From KK5 sp034043675 (lineage in GTDB: Bacteria; Pseudomonadota; Gammaproteobacteria; Burkholderiales; Burkholderiaceae_C), in NCBI RefSeq assembly GCF_034043675.1, contig NZ_JAXCLA010000003.1, positions 186,001 to 250,000 of the forward strand: a DNA stretch of 64,000 bases, given 5' to 3'. Shown one piece after another: positions 40,542 to 49,224 of the stretch. Every line of letters starts with the position of its first letter. Position 1 is the first letter of the stretch. The notes under the pieces are model-generated. The model searched no databases. It saw only the letters and a list, made by a program, of their open reading frames with translations, and had not been told where the DNA came from. The translations under genes and the position numbers were made by a program.

Positions 40542-42449
40542 ATGTCCGCATCCTCACCCTCCACCCCCCACGCCCCGCAGCGCCACGGCCTCGCGGCGCT
40601 GACCCTGGGCGCCATCGGCGTCGTCTACGGCGACATCGGCACCAGCCCGCTGTACACGGTGATCGAGGTGTTCCAGCCGGCCACCGGCATCGCGCTGAAC
40701 GCGCGCAACATCACCGGCGCGATCTCCACCATCCTGTGGGCGCTGATGCTGGTCGTCACGCTGAAGTACATCGTGCTGATCCTGCGGGCCGACAACCGCG
40801 GCGAGGGCGGCGGCCTGGCGCTGACGGCGTTGGCGACGAAGGCGGTGGATTCCAAGCCGAAGCTGCGCCGCTGGCTGCTGCTGATGGGCGTGTTCGGCGC
40901 CACGCTGTTCTATGGCGACAGCGTGATCACGCCAGCGATCTCGGTGATGGGTGCGATCGAGGGGCTGGAGGTGGTCGCCCCGCATCTGGACCGCTACGTG
41001 CTGCCGATCTCGCTGGCGGTGCTGCTGGGTCTGTTCCTGATCCAGCGCTTCGGCACGGCGGCCGTGGGCAAGGTGTTCGGGCCGGTGATCACGCTGTGGT
41101 TCGGCGTGCTGGCCGTCAGCGGCGTGCATCAGATCGCGCAGCAGCCGGAGATCCTCGCGGCGCTGAACCCGCTGCATGCCTGGGAGTTCCTGACCGAGCG
41201 CGGCTGGAAGCTCTTCGCCGCGCTGGGCGCCATCGTGCTGGCGCTGACCGGCGCGGAGGCGCTGTACGCCGACATGGGCCACTTCGGTCGCGCGCCGATC
41301 CGGCTGGCCTGGGGCGTGCTCGTGTTCCCGGCGCTGGCGCTGAACTACATGGGCCAGGGCGCGCTGCTGATGCGCGACCCCACGGCGATCCAGAACCCCT
41401 TCTTCCGCCTGTTCCCGGAGCAGTTGGTGCTGCCGGCCATCGTGCTGGCGGCGCTGGCGGCGGTGATCGCCTCGCAGGCGGTGATCTCGGGCGCCTATTC
41501 GATGACCAAGCAGGCGATCCAGCTCGGTTTCCTGCCGCGCATGACGGTGCGCTACACCTCGGCGCGCGAGGCCGGGCAGATCTACGTGCCGGCGGTGAAC
41601 TGGGCGCTGCTGGCCGGCGTGATCGGCGCGGTGCTGCTGTTCCGCAGCTCGTCGGCGCTGGCCGGCGCCTACGGCATCGCGGTGACCTTGACGATGATGA
41701 TCACGACGGTGCTGACCTGGTTCGTCATCCGCGACGGCTGGCGCCTGCCCAAGCGGCTGGCCCTGCCGGCAACGGTAGGCTTCCTGGTGCTGGACACACT
41801 ACTGGTGGCCGGCTGCGCCATCAAGTTCCTCGATGGCGGCTGGTTCCCGCTGGCGCTGGGCCTGGGTCTGTTCGTGATCATGAGCACCTGGGCCCGCGGC
41901 CGCGAGCTGCTGTTCTCGACGATCCGGCGCGACGGCCTGGAGCTGGAGCCCTTCATCGAGAGCCTGGCGCTCGGTGGTGCCCACCGCGCCTCGCGCACCG
42001 CCGTCTACGCGGTGGCGAACGTCGACACCGTGCCGCAGGCGATGCTGCACAACCTGAAGCACAACCAGGTGCTGCACGAAGCGAACGTGATCATGACGGT
42101 GGTCTTCCAGGACCGCCCCTTCGTGCCCGACGAGGAGCGCATCGAACTCAGCACGCTCGCCCCGGGCTTCTGGCGCGTGACCGTGCACTACGGCTTCATG
42201 GACCAGCCCGACGTGCCCCGCGCGCTGGCGCTATGCGAGCCCGTTTCCCAGGGCGCGCTGCGCATCCCCGTGTTCGAGACCAGCTATTTCCTCAGCCGCG
42301 AGACGGTGGTGCCCACGCCCGGCGCCGGCATGGCCAACTGGCGTGAACGCCTCTTCGCCACGATGACCCGCAACGCGGGCGGTGTGGCGGAGTTCTTCAG
42401 GCTGCCGGACAACGCGGTGGTCGAACTCGGCACACGGGTGCAGATCTAG
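40542..42449 (+). CDS. kup: Low-affinity potassium transporter Kup
   Basis: A 635-residue KUP/HAK potassium-proton symporter with about 12 membrane helices and a cytoplasmic C-terminal domain. Hallmarks: GVVYGDIGTSPLYTVIEVF, FYGDSVITPAISVMGAIEGL and GAYSMTKQAIQLGF. I chose ATG 40542 (MSASSPS); an in-frame ATG four codons earlier and a longer open frame exist but precede the conserved start. The stop overlaps the convergent flavin reductase gene within CTAG. The KdpDE-like pair lies about 1.7 kb upstream, separated by two genes. Confidence 0.97.
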   Translation: MSASSPSTPHAPQRHGLAALTLGAIGVVYGDIGTSPLYTVIEVFQPATGIALNARNITGAISTILWALMLVVTLKYIVLILRADNRGEGGGLALTALATKAVDSKPKLRRWLLLMGVFGATLFYGDSVITPAISVMGAIEGLEVVAPHLDRYVLPISLAVLLGLFLIQRFGTAAVGKVFGPVITLWFGVLAVSGVHQIAQQPEILAALNPLHAWEFLTERGWKLFAALGAIVLALTGAEALYADMGHFGRAPIRLAWGVLVFPALALNYMGQGALLMRDPTAIQNPFFRLFPEQLVLPAIVLAALAAVIASQAVISGAYSMTKQAIQLGFLPRMTVRYTSAREAGQIYVPAVNWALLAGVIGAVLLFRSSSALAGAYGIAVTLTMMITTVLTWFVIRDGWRLPKRLALPATVGFLVLDTLLVAGCAIKFLDGGWFPLALGLGLFVIMSTWARGRELLFSTIRRDGLELEPFIESLALGGAHRASRTAVYAVANVDTVPQAMLHNLKHNQVLHEANVIMTVVFQDRPFVPDEERIELSTLAPGFWRVTVHYGFMDQPDVPRALALCEPVSQGALRIPVFETSYFLSRETVVPTPGAGMANWRERLFATMTRNAGGVAEFFRLPDNAVVELGTRVQI

Positions 42450-42949
42450 AGCGGCAGCTCGGTGTAGTAGCGCCCGCCGTGGAAGATCAGCGGGTGCGCG
42501 CCGGCCCGCGCGTCGCAGCATTCCACCTCGCCGACGAAGATGACGTGGTCGCCTTCCTCGTAGCGGCTGCGGTTGGCGCATTCGAAGGTGGCGGCGGCGC
42601 CTTCGATCACCGGCGCGCCGCCGGCGCCCTCGCGCCAGTCGACGCCGGCGAAGCGGTCGATGTCGCGGGTGGCGAAGCGCTTGGCCAGATCCATCTGCTC
42701 GGCCGCGAGGATGTTGATCGCGTAGTGCGAGCCACGGCTGAAGACGGGCATCGAGCCGGCGCCGCGGGACAGGCTCCACAGCACCAGCGGCGGGCTCAGC
42801 GAGACGGAGTTGAAGGAGTTGGCGGTCAGGCCGACCAGGCTGCCGTCCTCGCCGCGCGCGGTGATGATGGTCACGCCGGTGGCGAACATGCCCAGGGCGG
42901 CGCGGAATTGCTGGCTGTCGAAACCGATGGTCTTGTGATGCGGACGCAT
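42446..42949 (-). CDS. Flavin reductase (FMN-binding split barrel)
   Basis: A 167-residue flavin reductase-like protein. Seen: FRAALGMFATGVTIITARGEDG, LVGLTANSFNSVSLSPPLVLW and HYAINILAAEQ, all standard for the HpaC/NtaB type that supplies FMNH2 or FADH2 to monooxygenases. ATG 42949 (MRPHHKT) is chosen; the open frame upstream reaches into the leader of the M48 gene. No partner monooxygenase is adjacent. Confidence 0.93.
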   Translation of the reverse strand: MRPHHKTIGFDSQQFRAALGMFATGVTIITARGEDGSLVGLTANSFNSVSLSPPLVLWSLSRGAGSMPVFSRGSHYAINILAAEQMDLAKRFATRDIDRFAGVDWREGAGGAPVIEGAAATFECANRSRYEEGDHVIFVGEVECCDARAGAHPLIFHGGRYYTELPL

Positions 42950-43016
42950 GGCGCCATTGTCATGCCTGAGAATGGCCGCTCGTCCTCGCCACTCACGATT
43001 GGTCCTGCTGTACGAC

Positions 43017-43904
43017 ATGACTCCTGATTTCGACCTGCCCGCCTGCAGCTGCTGTTTTCAACGCCGACAAGTGCTGTTCACCGGCCTGCTGCTCGCCGCG
43101 GGCGGTGCGTCGGCCCAGCAGCGGGAGGGCGTGGACGTGGGCGAGAGGAGCCGTTTCACCAAGCTGGTGCCGGCCGAGCAGGTCGAGAATGCCGGCGCGC
43201 AGCAGTACCAGCAGATGCTGCAGCAGGCGGCCCAGCAGCGCGCGCTGGCGCCGCAGAACCATCCGCAGCTCATACGGCTGCGCGAGATCGCCAAGCGGAT
43301 CATTGCGCAGGCGCCGGCCTGGAATCCGCGGGCCAAGCAGTGGCGCTGGGAGGTGAATCTGATCGCCAGCCCGCAGCTGAACGCCTTCTGCATGCCGGGC
43401 GGCAAGATCGCCTTCTTCTACGGCATCCTCGAGAAGCTGCAGCTCAGCGACGACGAGGTGGCGATGGTGATGGGCCACGAGGTGGCGCACGCGCTGCGCG
43501 AGCATGCCCGCGAGCGCATGGGCAAGAGCGCGACGACCTCGCTGGTGGTCAGCGGCATCTCGGCCCTGCTGGGCCTGGGCAATGTCGGCGACCAAGTGCT
43601 GCGCGGCGGTGCCCAGCTGGCCTCGCTGACCTTCAGCCGTGAGGACGAGAGCGAGGCCGACCTGGTGGGCATGGAACTGGCCGCTCGCGCCGGCTACGAC
43701 CCGCGCGCCTCGGTGACGCTGTGGCAGAAGATGGGCGCCGCCGCGAAGGGCGCGCCGCCGCAGTGGCTGTCCACGCACCCTGCCGGCCCGACGCGGATCC
43801 GCGACCTGCAGCAGAACTTGGCGAAGGTGCTGCCGCTGTACGAGCGGGCGGACAAGCCGAAGCAGCGTTTCGAGATCGCGCCGCCCTTGAAGACCAAGGG
43901 CTGA
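43017..43904 (+). CDS. M48 family metalloprotease, exported
   Basis: A 295-residue zinc protease. The active site HEVAHALREHARERM has HExxH, and the third ligand Glu is in REDESEADLVGMELAARAGYDP. The N-terminus has a cysteine cluster CSCCFQRRQVLFTGLLLAAG then GASAQ, reading as a twin-arginine-like signal ending near residue 40, so the enzyme should be periplasmic (BepA/LoiP-like quality control). It diverges from the flavin reductase gene by 67 bp. ATG 43017 is favoured over the longer frame because the signal then sits at the N-terminus. Confidence 0.92.
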   Translation: MTPDFDLPACSCCFQRRQVLFTGLLLAAGGASAQQREGVDVGERSRFTKLVPAEQVENAGAQQYQQMLQQAAQQRALAPQNHPQLIRLREIAKRIIAQAPAWNPRAKQWRWEVNLIASPQLNAFCMPGGKIAFFYGILEKLQLSDDEVAMVMGHEVAHALREHARERMGKSATTSLVVSGISALLGLGNVGDQVLRGGAQLASLTFSREDESEADLVGMELAARAGYDPRASVTLWQKMGAAAKGAPPQWLSTHPAGPTRIRDLQQNLAKVLPLYERADKPKQRFEIAPPLKTKG

Positions 43905-43913
43905 GCGCGGGTT

Positions 43914-44570
43914 TCACCAGCGGGCTGGCAAGTCCTTCAGGCGGCGGTAGCGGCCGTTGGTGACGCGCAGCAGGTACTGGCCCGCTTCCAGGTCCTTGAT
44001 CAGCTTGGACACCATCTCGCGGGAGCAGCCCAGGCGCTGCGCCATGGCCTGGTGGGTGAGCGCCAGCTCCTCGCCGATCTGCGTTTCTTGCTGCAGCAGC
44101 GTCTTCAGCCGGCCGTAGACGTCGTTCAGCGCGAGCTGCTTGGTCGACAGCGTGGCGGCGCGGGCGCGGCGGATCACCTTGGTGAGCAGCTCCAGCGCGA
44201 ATTCCGGGTGGGCGGAAATGTGGGCGAGCAGGCTGGTGCGCGGCACGATCACGCAGCGCGCCGCGGCCTCGGTGATCACGCTGGCCGAGCGCGGGCCACC
44301 GTCGAGGCTCATCTCGCCGACGTATTCGCCCGGGCCGTAGACGCCATAGGTGATCTCGCGGCCACGCGCATCGCAGGCATAGGCGCGCAGGCTGCCGGAC
44401 AGGATCAGGTAGAGGCTGTCGCCCTGCGAGCCTTCCTCGATCAGCACGGTGCCGCGCCGGTAGCTGCGGGCGATGCCGGCGGCGGCCAGGGCACGCAGGC
44501 TGGGCGGCAGCTCGTTGATACCGGGCTCGGCCGGCAAGGCATTGCTAGGGGTGTTCGCGTGAATATCCAT
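43914..44570 (-). CDS. Crp/Fnr family regulator
   Basis: A 218-residue regulator with a cyclic-nucleotide-binding-like domain (GTVLIEEGSQGDSLYLILSG, then YGPGEYVGEMSLDGGPRSAS) and a C-terminal winged helix (LALTHQAMAQRLGCSREMVSKLIKD). The phosphate-binding cassette GEMSLDGGPRSA is close to that of cAMP-binding members, so cAMP or c-di-GMP are possible ligands. No Fnr-type N-terminal cysteines. It ends 10 bp from the convergent M48 gene. Confidence 0.92.
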   Translation of the reverse strand: MDIHANTPSNALPAEPGINELPPSLRALAAAGIARSYRRGTVLIEEGSQGDSLYLILSGSLRAYACDARGREITYGVYGPGEYVGEMSLDGGPRSASVITEAAARCVIVPRTSLLAHISAHPEFALELLTKVIRRARAATLSTKQLALNDVYGRLKTLLQQETQIGEELALTHQAMAQRLGCSREMVSKLIKDLEAGQYLLRVTNGRYRRLKDLPARW

Positions 44571-44657
44571 CGTCTTAGGTCTTGCGGCGGCGGGCCGCAG
44601 GCAGCACGACGGGATATTACGGGAGCGCCGCCTTGTTGCGGCGCGGACACAAGCGCT

Positions 44658-45404
44658 TTAGTTCAATTCCATGCGAAGTGCGGACATTAGTGGCGGCAGC
44701 ATCGCCAACTGGCGCAGCAGCTCGCCGATGCTGTCGGCGCCGGACTTCGCACGGATGCTCTGGATCTGCGTGCGCACGGTGGAGATCGCCACGCCCTGCT
44801 GCGCCGCCACGTCGCCGGGCCGGGCACCGGCGGACAGGGCCTTCAGCACCTCGGTCTCGGTGGGGGTCAGGCCGTAACGCAGGGCGAACCACTGCGCCGC
44901 CAGCTCGCCGCAGAGCTGCCGACGCTCCAGCACTACGAGCACCGCCGTCTGCGTAACGTCGCGATTCAGCGGCACGACGACCACGTTCGCCTTGGCTGCG
45001 CCGTCACCGAGCCGCAGCAGGCAGCGCCGGCCGTCATGCTGGGCGCCGTGCAGCGCGTCGAGCAGCGCCGGCGCGTCTTTGGGGTCGCGCGCGCGCACCT
45101 GGTTGTCGACCATCTCCAGCGGGTGCTCCGCGTCGAGGTTGCGGCGCGCGGCGAGATTGCAGTGCACGACGCGACCATCGGCCGTCAGCAGCAGCACGCC
45201 GTAGTCGAGTTCCTCCAGCACCAGGCTCATCCAGTGGCTGGTCAGCGAGCCCGCATGCCGGCGCTCGGCGCGAGGTCGCCCTTGTGCAGGGGCCGTGGGG
45301 GATGTTGGGATGCTGCCTTCCGCATCGGCGGCGCGGGTCTGCTGGGCAAGCGCGAGCGCGCGCGCAGCGGCCGCCTCCGCCAGGTTCTGTTTCGCACTCC
45401 ACAT
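44658..45404 (-). CDS. LuxR-type regulator with PAS-like domain
   Basis: A 248-residue regulator. The C-terminal helix-turn-helix has LTPTETEVLKALSAGARPGD and ISTVRTQIQSIRAKSG, as in GerE/LuxR proteins. The centre (about 58-160) reads like a PAS fold: LVLEELDYGVLLLTADGRVV and HCNLAARRNL. A helical N-terminus precedes it. ATG 45404 has GGGGAG 7 nt upstream; a TTG five codons earlier is the alternative. It stands upstream of crp-like gene on the same strand with an 87-bp gap. No receiver domain, so it is not a classical response regulator. The 189 bp before it, up to ubiA, hold only its leader. Confidence 0.9.
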   Translation of the reverse strand: MWSAKQNLAEAAAARALALAQQTRAADAEGSIPTSPTAPAQGRPRAERRHAGSLTSHWMSLVLEELDYGVLLLTADGRVVHCNLAARRNLDAEHPLEMVDNQVRARDPKDAPALLDALHGAQHDGRRCLLRLGDGAAKANVVVVPLNRDVTQTAVLVVLERRQLCGELAAQWFALRYGLTPTETEVLKALSAGARPGDVAAQQGVAISTVRTQIQSIRAKSGADSIGELLRQLAMLPPLMSALRMELN

Positions 45405-45593
45405 CGTCGGACTCCCCAATGACTTGCTTTGGATCCCTGATGGACGAAGCCTAGGGGTTCCCTTCCCCCTAATTCTGTAAATTGTTCAAGGCTGCTCCGT
45501 GAAAAGTTCACTGGCAACTTTGCAGAACTTAATGTGCGAAAAGTAGCACTTTGTGCGGCGCAAGGCCACTGTCCAGGCGGAATTTTTCGTATG

Positions 45594-46490
45594 TCAGCGC
45601 AGGGTCAGGTCCAGCACCGTGCCGGCGAAGACCGAGAAACCCACCCAGTGGTTCAGCCGGAAGGCCTTGAAGCAGCCCTCGCGGCCGCGGCCGCGGATCA
45701 GCGTCCAGTGCCAGACGGCCTGCGCCGCCGCGGCCGCGATGCCCAGCAGGAAGATCCGCCCCAGGCCGAAGCGCAGCCCCAGCGCCGCCCAGCTGCCCAG
45801 GTGGATCGCGTAGAAGGCCATCACGCCGATGACGTCGAAGCGGCCCAGCGTCAGCGCGGAGGTCTTGATGCCGATGCGGATGTCGTCGTCGCGGTCGACC
45901 ATCGCGTATTCGGTGTCGTAGGCCAGCACCCAGAACAGGTTGGAGGCGAGCAGCGCCCAGGCCGTCCACGGCGCCGCGTTGTAGACGCCGGCCCAGCTCC
46001 ACTCGTTGCCGCCCAACGCCGCGGAGAAGGCCATCGGGATGCCGAAGCTGAAGGCCACGCCCAGCACCGCCTGCGGCATCGAGACCATCCGCTTCGCGTA
46101 CGGATAGATCAGCGCAACGGCGAGCGCGGCGAAGGACATCAGGATCGTCGGCGCATTGGTCGTCAGCACCAGGCCGAAGGCCAGCAGCGCCAGCGCCGCG
46201 CCCAGCAGCAGCGCCTCCTTGACCGAGACGGCGCCGGAGGTCACCGGCCGGTTGGCGGTGCGTTTGACGTGCTTGTCGAAGTCGCGGTCCGCCACGTCGT
46301 TGACGCAGCAGCCGGCGCTGCGCATCAGCACGGTGCCGAGCGTGAACACGACGAGCAGGTGCCAGCCGGGCCAGCCGTCGGCGGCGATCCACAGCGCAGA
46401 CAGCGTCGGCCACAGCAGCAGCAGCCAGCCGGCCGGGCGGTCCCAGCGGATAAGTTGGAGGTAGAGCTGGAGGCGGGTCGGGGAAGTCAT
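45594..46490 (-). CDS. ubiA: 4-hydroxybenzoate octaprenyltransferase UbiA
   Basis: A 298-residue polytopic prenyltransferase of ubiquinone biosynthesis that attaches the polyprenyl tail to 4-hydroxybenzoate in the inner membrane. Both Asp-rich motifs are present: NDVADRDFDKHVKRTANRP and DTEYAMVDRDDDIRIGIKT. GIPMAFSAALG and YPYAKRM are family features. ATG 46490 matches the usual length; the open frame's extra 12 residues come from the adjoining repeat. Confidence 0.97.
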   Translation of the reverse strand: MTSPTRLQLYLQLIRWDRPAGWLLLLWPTLSALWIAADGWPGWHLLVVFTLGTVLMRSAGCCVNDVADRDFDKHVKRTANRPVTSGAVSVKEALLLGAALALLAFGLVLTTNAPTILMSFAALAVALIYPYAKRMVSMPQAVLGVAFSFGIPMAFSAALGGNEWSWAGVYNAAPWTAWALLASNLFWVLAYDTEYAMVDRDDDIRIGIKTSALTLGRFDVIGVMAFYAIHLGSWAALGLRFGLGRIFLLGIAAAAAQAVWHWTLIRGRGREGCFKAFRLNHWVGFSVFAGTVLDLTLR

Positions 46491-46492
46491 GG

Positions 46493-46566
46493 TCAGCGCC
46501 GCCCGGCCGCCCGAAGGCGCTGACAAACCCCCTCGGGGGGCAACGAACGAAGTGAGTGCGGGGGTT
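46493..46566. repeat. REP-like double-hairpin repeat between ubiA and yebC
   Basis: Two nested-type inverted repeats sit side by side: TCAGCGCC (46493-46500) with GGCGCTGA (46516-46523), and AACCCCC (46526-46532) with GGGGGTT (46560-46566). The second contains CCCCCTCGGGGGG at its 5' end. The text from GGCGCTGACAAACCCCC onward resembles a repeat I recall from intergenic regions of Comamonadaceae-type genomes. It lies between two divergent genes, so it is not a simple terminator. Confidence 0.55.
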
Positions 46567-46626
46567 GCATGATCTGCATTCTCGCCGGGTGTATAACCCC
46601 GCCCTCACCAAGAAGGAGCAGCCAGC

Positions 46627-47334
46627 ATGGGCGCACAGTGGAAAGCCAAGCACAAGGACTTGGCGGCGAATGCCAAGAGCCGCATCTTCGGCAAGCTGTC
46701 CAAGGAAATCATCCTCGCCGCCAAGGGCGGTGCGGATCCGGATCTGAACTCGCGCCTGCGCATGGTGCTGGAACAGGCGCGCAAGGCCTCGATGCCCAAG
46801 GACGCGCTGGACCGCGCCGTCAAGAAGGGCGCCGGCCTGACCGGCGAGACGATCAACTACGAGCGCGTGACCTACGAGGGCTTCACGCCGCATCGCGTGC
46901 CGCTGATCGTCGAGTGCCTGACCGACAACGTGAACCGCACCATCAGCGAGATCCGCGTGCTGTTTCGCAAGGGCCAGCTCGGCGCGGCCGGCTCAGTGGC
47001 CTGGGATTTCGAGCACGTCGGCCTGATCGAGGCCACGGCCGCCCAAGCGGGTGCCGACGTCGAGATGGCGGCCATCGAGGCCGGCGCGCAAGACTTCGAG
47101 CCGGCCGATGAAGAGGGCACGGCCCGTTTCATCACGGATCCCGCGGACCTGGACCTGGTCTCCCGCGCGCTACCCGCCCAGGGCTTCAGCGTGCAGTCGG
47201 CCAAGCTCGGCTACCGACCTAAGAATCCGGTGACGGGCTTGGGCGCGGCCGAACTGGAGGAGGTGGAAGCCTTCCTGGCGGCCATCGACGCGCACGACGA
47301 CGTGCAGGACGTCTACGTCGGGCTGGCAGGCTGA
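46627..47334 (+). CDS. YebC/PmpR family protein (second paralogue type)
   Basis: A 235-residue YebC-family protein, a group now linked to relief of ribosome stalling and formerly annotated as transcription regulators. The N-terminus MGAQWKAKHKDLAANAKSRI differs from the MAGHSKWANIKHRK of canonical YebC; GKLSKEIILAAKGG, ARKASMPKDALDRAVKKG and TDNVNRT are family core. It therefore looks like the second, YeeN-like or betaproteobacterial paralogue. AAGGAG lies 8 nt before the ATG. The stop overlaps livM by 22 bp. Confidence 0.93.
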   Translation: MGAQWKAKHKDLAANAKSRIFGKLSKEIILAAKGGADPDLNSRLRMVLEQARKASMPKDALDRAVKKGAGLTGETINYERVTYEGFTPHRVPLIVECLTDNVNRTISEIRVLFRKGQLGAAGSVAWDFEHVGLIEATAAQAGADVEMAAIEAGAQDFEPADEEGTARFITDPADLDLVSRALPAQGFSVQSAKLGYRPKNPVTGLGAAELEEVEAFLAAIDAHDDVQDVYVGLAG

Positions 47335-48311
47335 CGCTTGTTCTTCAGGCGGTCGCGTAGCGCCACCGCCTCGCCGACCAAGCCGCGGCGGAAGGCCAGC
47401 ACGCAGGCGATGAAGATCAGCCCGGTGACCAGGCTCACCGATTCGCCCAGGCCGTTGAACCAGTCGGTGCCGGTCAGGGTGGCCAGCGCCTTGCCGAGCT
47501 CGCCGATCTTGTTCTCCAGCGCGATGATGACCAGCGCGCCGACCATCGGCCCCACCAGCGTGCCCATGCCGCCGACCAGGGTCATCAGGATCACCGCGCC
47601 GGAGGTGGTCCAGATCGCGTCCGTCAAGGTCGCCGAGCCAACGACCCAGCTCTTCAGCACGCCGGCCAGGCCGGCCAGCGCCGCCGAGAGCACGAAGGCC
47701 AGCAGCTTGAAGCGGGCGACGTCGTAGCCCAGCGAGGTGGCGCGCGCCTCGTTCTCGCGGATCGAGGTCAGCACCTGGCCGAAGGGCGAGTGCACCGTGC
47801 GGTAGATCAGCCAGAAGGCCGCAGCGAAGATGACCAGCACCACGTAGTACAGGGTCAGGTCGTTGCTCATGTCCAGGCCGAACAGATGGCCGCGCGGCAC
47901 CGAGAGGCCGTCTTCCCCGCCGGTGAACGGCGCCTGCAGGAAGAAAAAATAGAGCATCTGCGCCAGCGCCAGCGTGATCATCGAGAAGTAGATGCCCGAG
48001 CGCCGGATCGCCAGCAGGCCGAACAGCAGGCCGATCAGCGCCGCCGCGCCCACGCCCGTCAGCAACCCCAGCAGCGGCGGCAGGCCCCAGCCCTTCATCG
48101 CGTAGCCGCCGAAGTAAGCGCCGGCTCCGAGGAAGGCCGCATGGCCGAAGCTCAGCAGGCCGGTGAAGCCGATCAGCAGGTTGAAGGCGCATGCAAACAG
48201 CGCGAAGCACATCGCCGTCATCACGAAGAAGGGGTAGGCGCCCAGCGCCGGCAGCACGGCGATGCCGGCGAACAGCGCCACGTAGCCGAGCAATCTCTTG
48301 TCGTGCGTCAT
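47313..48311 (-). CDS. livM: Branched-chain amino acid ABC permease LivM
   Basis: A 332-residue permease with about nine to ten membrane helices. Landmarks: NLLIGFTGLLSFGHAAFLGAG and the ABC-contact loop SIRENEARATSLGYDV, then VGGMGTLVGPMVGA. The ATG overlaps the livH stop (ATGA). It is the last gene of the livGFKHM operon and forms the channel with LivH. Its open frame continues upstream through livH as a shadow; the family-like start is at 48311. Confidence 0.96.
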   Translation of the reverse strand: MTHDKRLLGYVALFAGIAVLPALGAYPFFVMTAMCFALFACAFNLLIGFTGLLSFGHAAFLGAGAYFGGYAMKGWGLPPLLGLLTGVGAAALIGLLFGLLAIRRSGIYFSMITLALAQMLYFFFLQAPFTGGEDGLSVPRGHLFGLDMSNDLTLYYVVLVIFAAAFWLIYRTVHSPFGQVLTSIRENEARATSLGYDVARFKLLAFVLSAALAGLAGVLKSWVVGSATLTDAIWTTSGAVILMTLVGGMGTLVGPMVGALVIIALENKIGELGKALATLTGTDWFNGLGESVSLVTGLIFIACVLAFRRGLVGEAVALRDRLKNKRQPASPT

Positions 48312-49195
48312 TTCTCTTTCCCGAACAGCCCGGCGGGGCGTACCAGCAGCACGATGGCCATGATCACGAACACCACGGTGTTCGAGGCTTCCGGGTAGAA
48401 GACCTTGGTCAGGCCCTCGATCACGCCCAGGCCCAGGCCGGTCAGGATGGAGCCGAGGATCGAGCCCATGCCGCCGATCACCACCACCGCGAACACGACG
48501 ATGATCAGGCTGCTGCCCATCTGCGGGCTCACCTGCAGGATGGGCGCGGCCAGCACGCCGGCGAAGGCCGCCAGCGCGACGCCGCCGGCGTAGGTCAGCG
48601 TGACCATGCGCGGCACATTGACGCCGAAGGCCTGCACCAGCTTGGGGTTCTCGGTGCCGGCCCGCAGTAGCGCGCCCAGCGAGGTCTTCTCGATCAACGC
48701 CCAGACGGCCAGGCACACCACCAGCGAGGCCACGACGACCCAGGCCCGGTAGTTCGGCAGGATCATGAAGCCCAGGTTGGTGGCGCCCTGCAGCAGCTCA
48801 GGCACCGGATAGGACTGGCCCGAGGCGCCGTAGAAGGAATGGAAGATGCCCTCCGCGACCAGCGTGATGCCGAAGGTGAGCAGCAGGCCGTAGAGGTGGT
48901 CGAGCTTGTAGAGCCACTGCAGCATCGTGCGCTCGATCACCACGCCGACCAGGCCCACCGCCAGCGGCGCGAGGATCAGCATCCACCAGTAGGACAGGCC
49001 CAGGTACTCCCCGCCCATCCACGCGGCGAAGGCCCCCATCATGTACAGCGCGCCATGCGCGAAGTTGATGATGTTGAGCATGCCGAAGATCACCGCCAGA
49101 CCCAGCGACAGCATCGCGTAGAACGAGCCGTTCACGAGGCCCAGCAGCAGCTGGCTGAGGAAGGCCGACAGGGGAATGCCGAAAATCTCCGTCAT
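48308..49195 (-). CDS. livH: Branched-chain amino acid ABC permease LivH
   Basis: A 295-residue permease with eight or so helices. Typical are GLVNGSFYAMLSLGLAVIFG, MLNIINFAHGALYMMGAF, and the cytoplasmic loop LLRAGTENPKLVQAFGVNV that docks onto the ATPases. GGMGSILGSILTGLGLG is also family core. It follows the binding protein gene by 29 bp and couples to livM. Confidence 0.97.
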   Translation of the reverse strand: MTEIFGIPLSAFLSQLLLGLVNGSFYAMLSLGLAVIFGMLNIINFAHGALYMMGAFAAWMGGEYLGLSYWWMLILAPLAVGLVGVVIERTMLQWLYKLDHLYGLLLTFGITLVAEGIFHSFYGASGQSYPVPELLQGATNLGFMILPNYRAWVVVASLVVCLAVWALIEKTSLGALLRAGTENPKLVQAFGVNVPRMVTLTYAGGVALAAFAGVLAAPILQVSPQMGSSLIIVVFAVVVIGGMGSILGSILTGLGLGVIEGLTKVFYPEASNTVVFVIMAIVLLVRPAGLFGKEK

Positions 49196-49224
49196 CGATT
49201 CCTCCGCTCAGCGCTTCTCTTTTT

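Noticed and set aside
36665..42449. A complete Kdp potassium system (kdpFABC with kdpDE) near kup.
   Set aside because: No kdpFABC genes are present, and the kinase lacks the KdpD N-terminal domain; it is only KdpD/KdpE-like.
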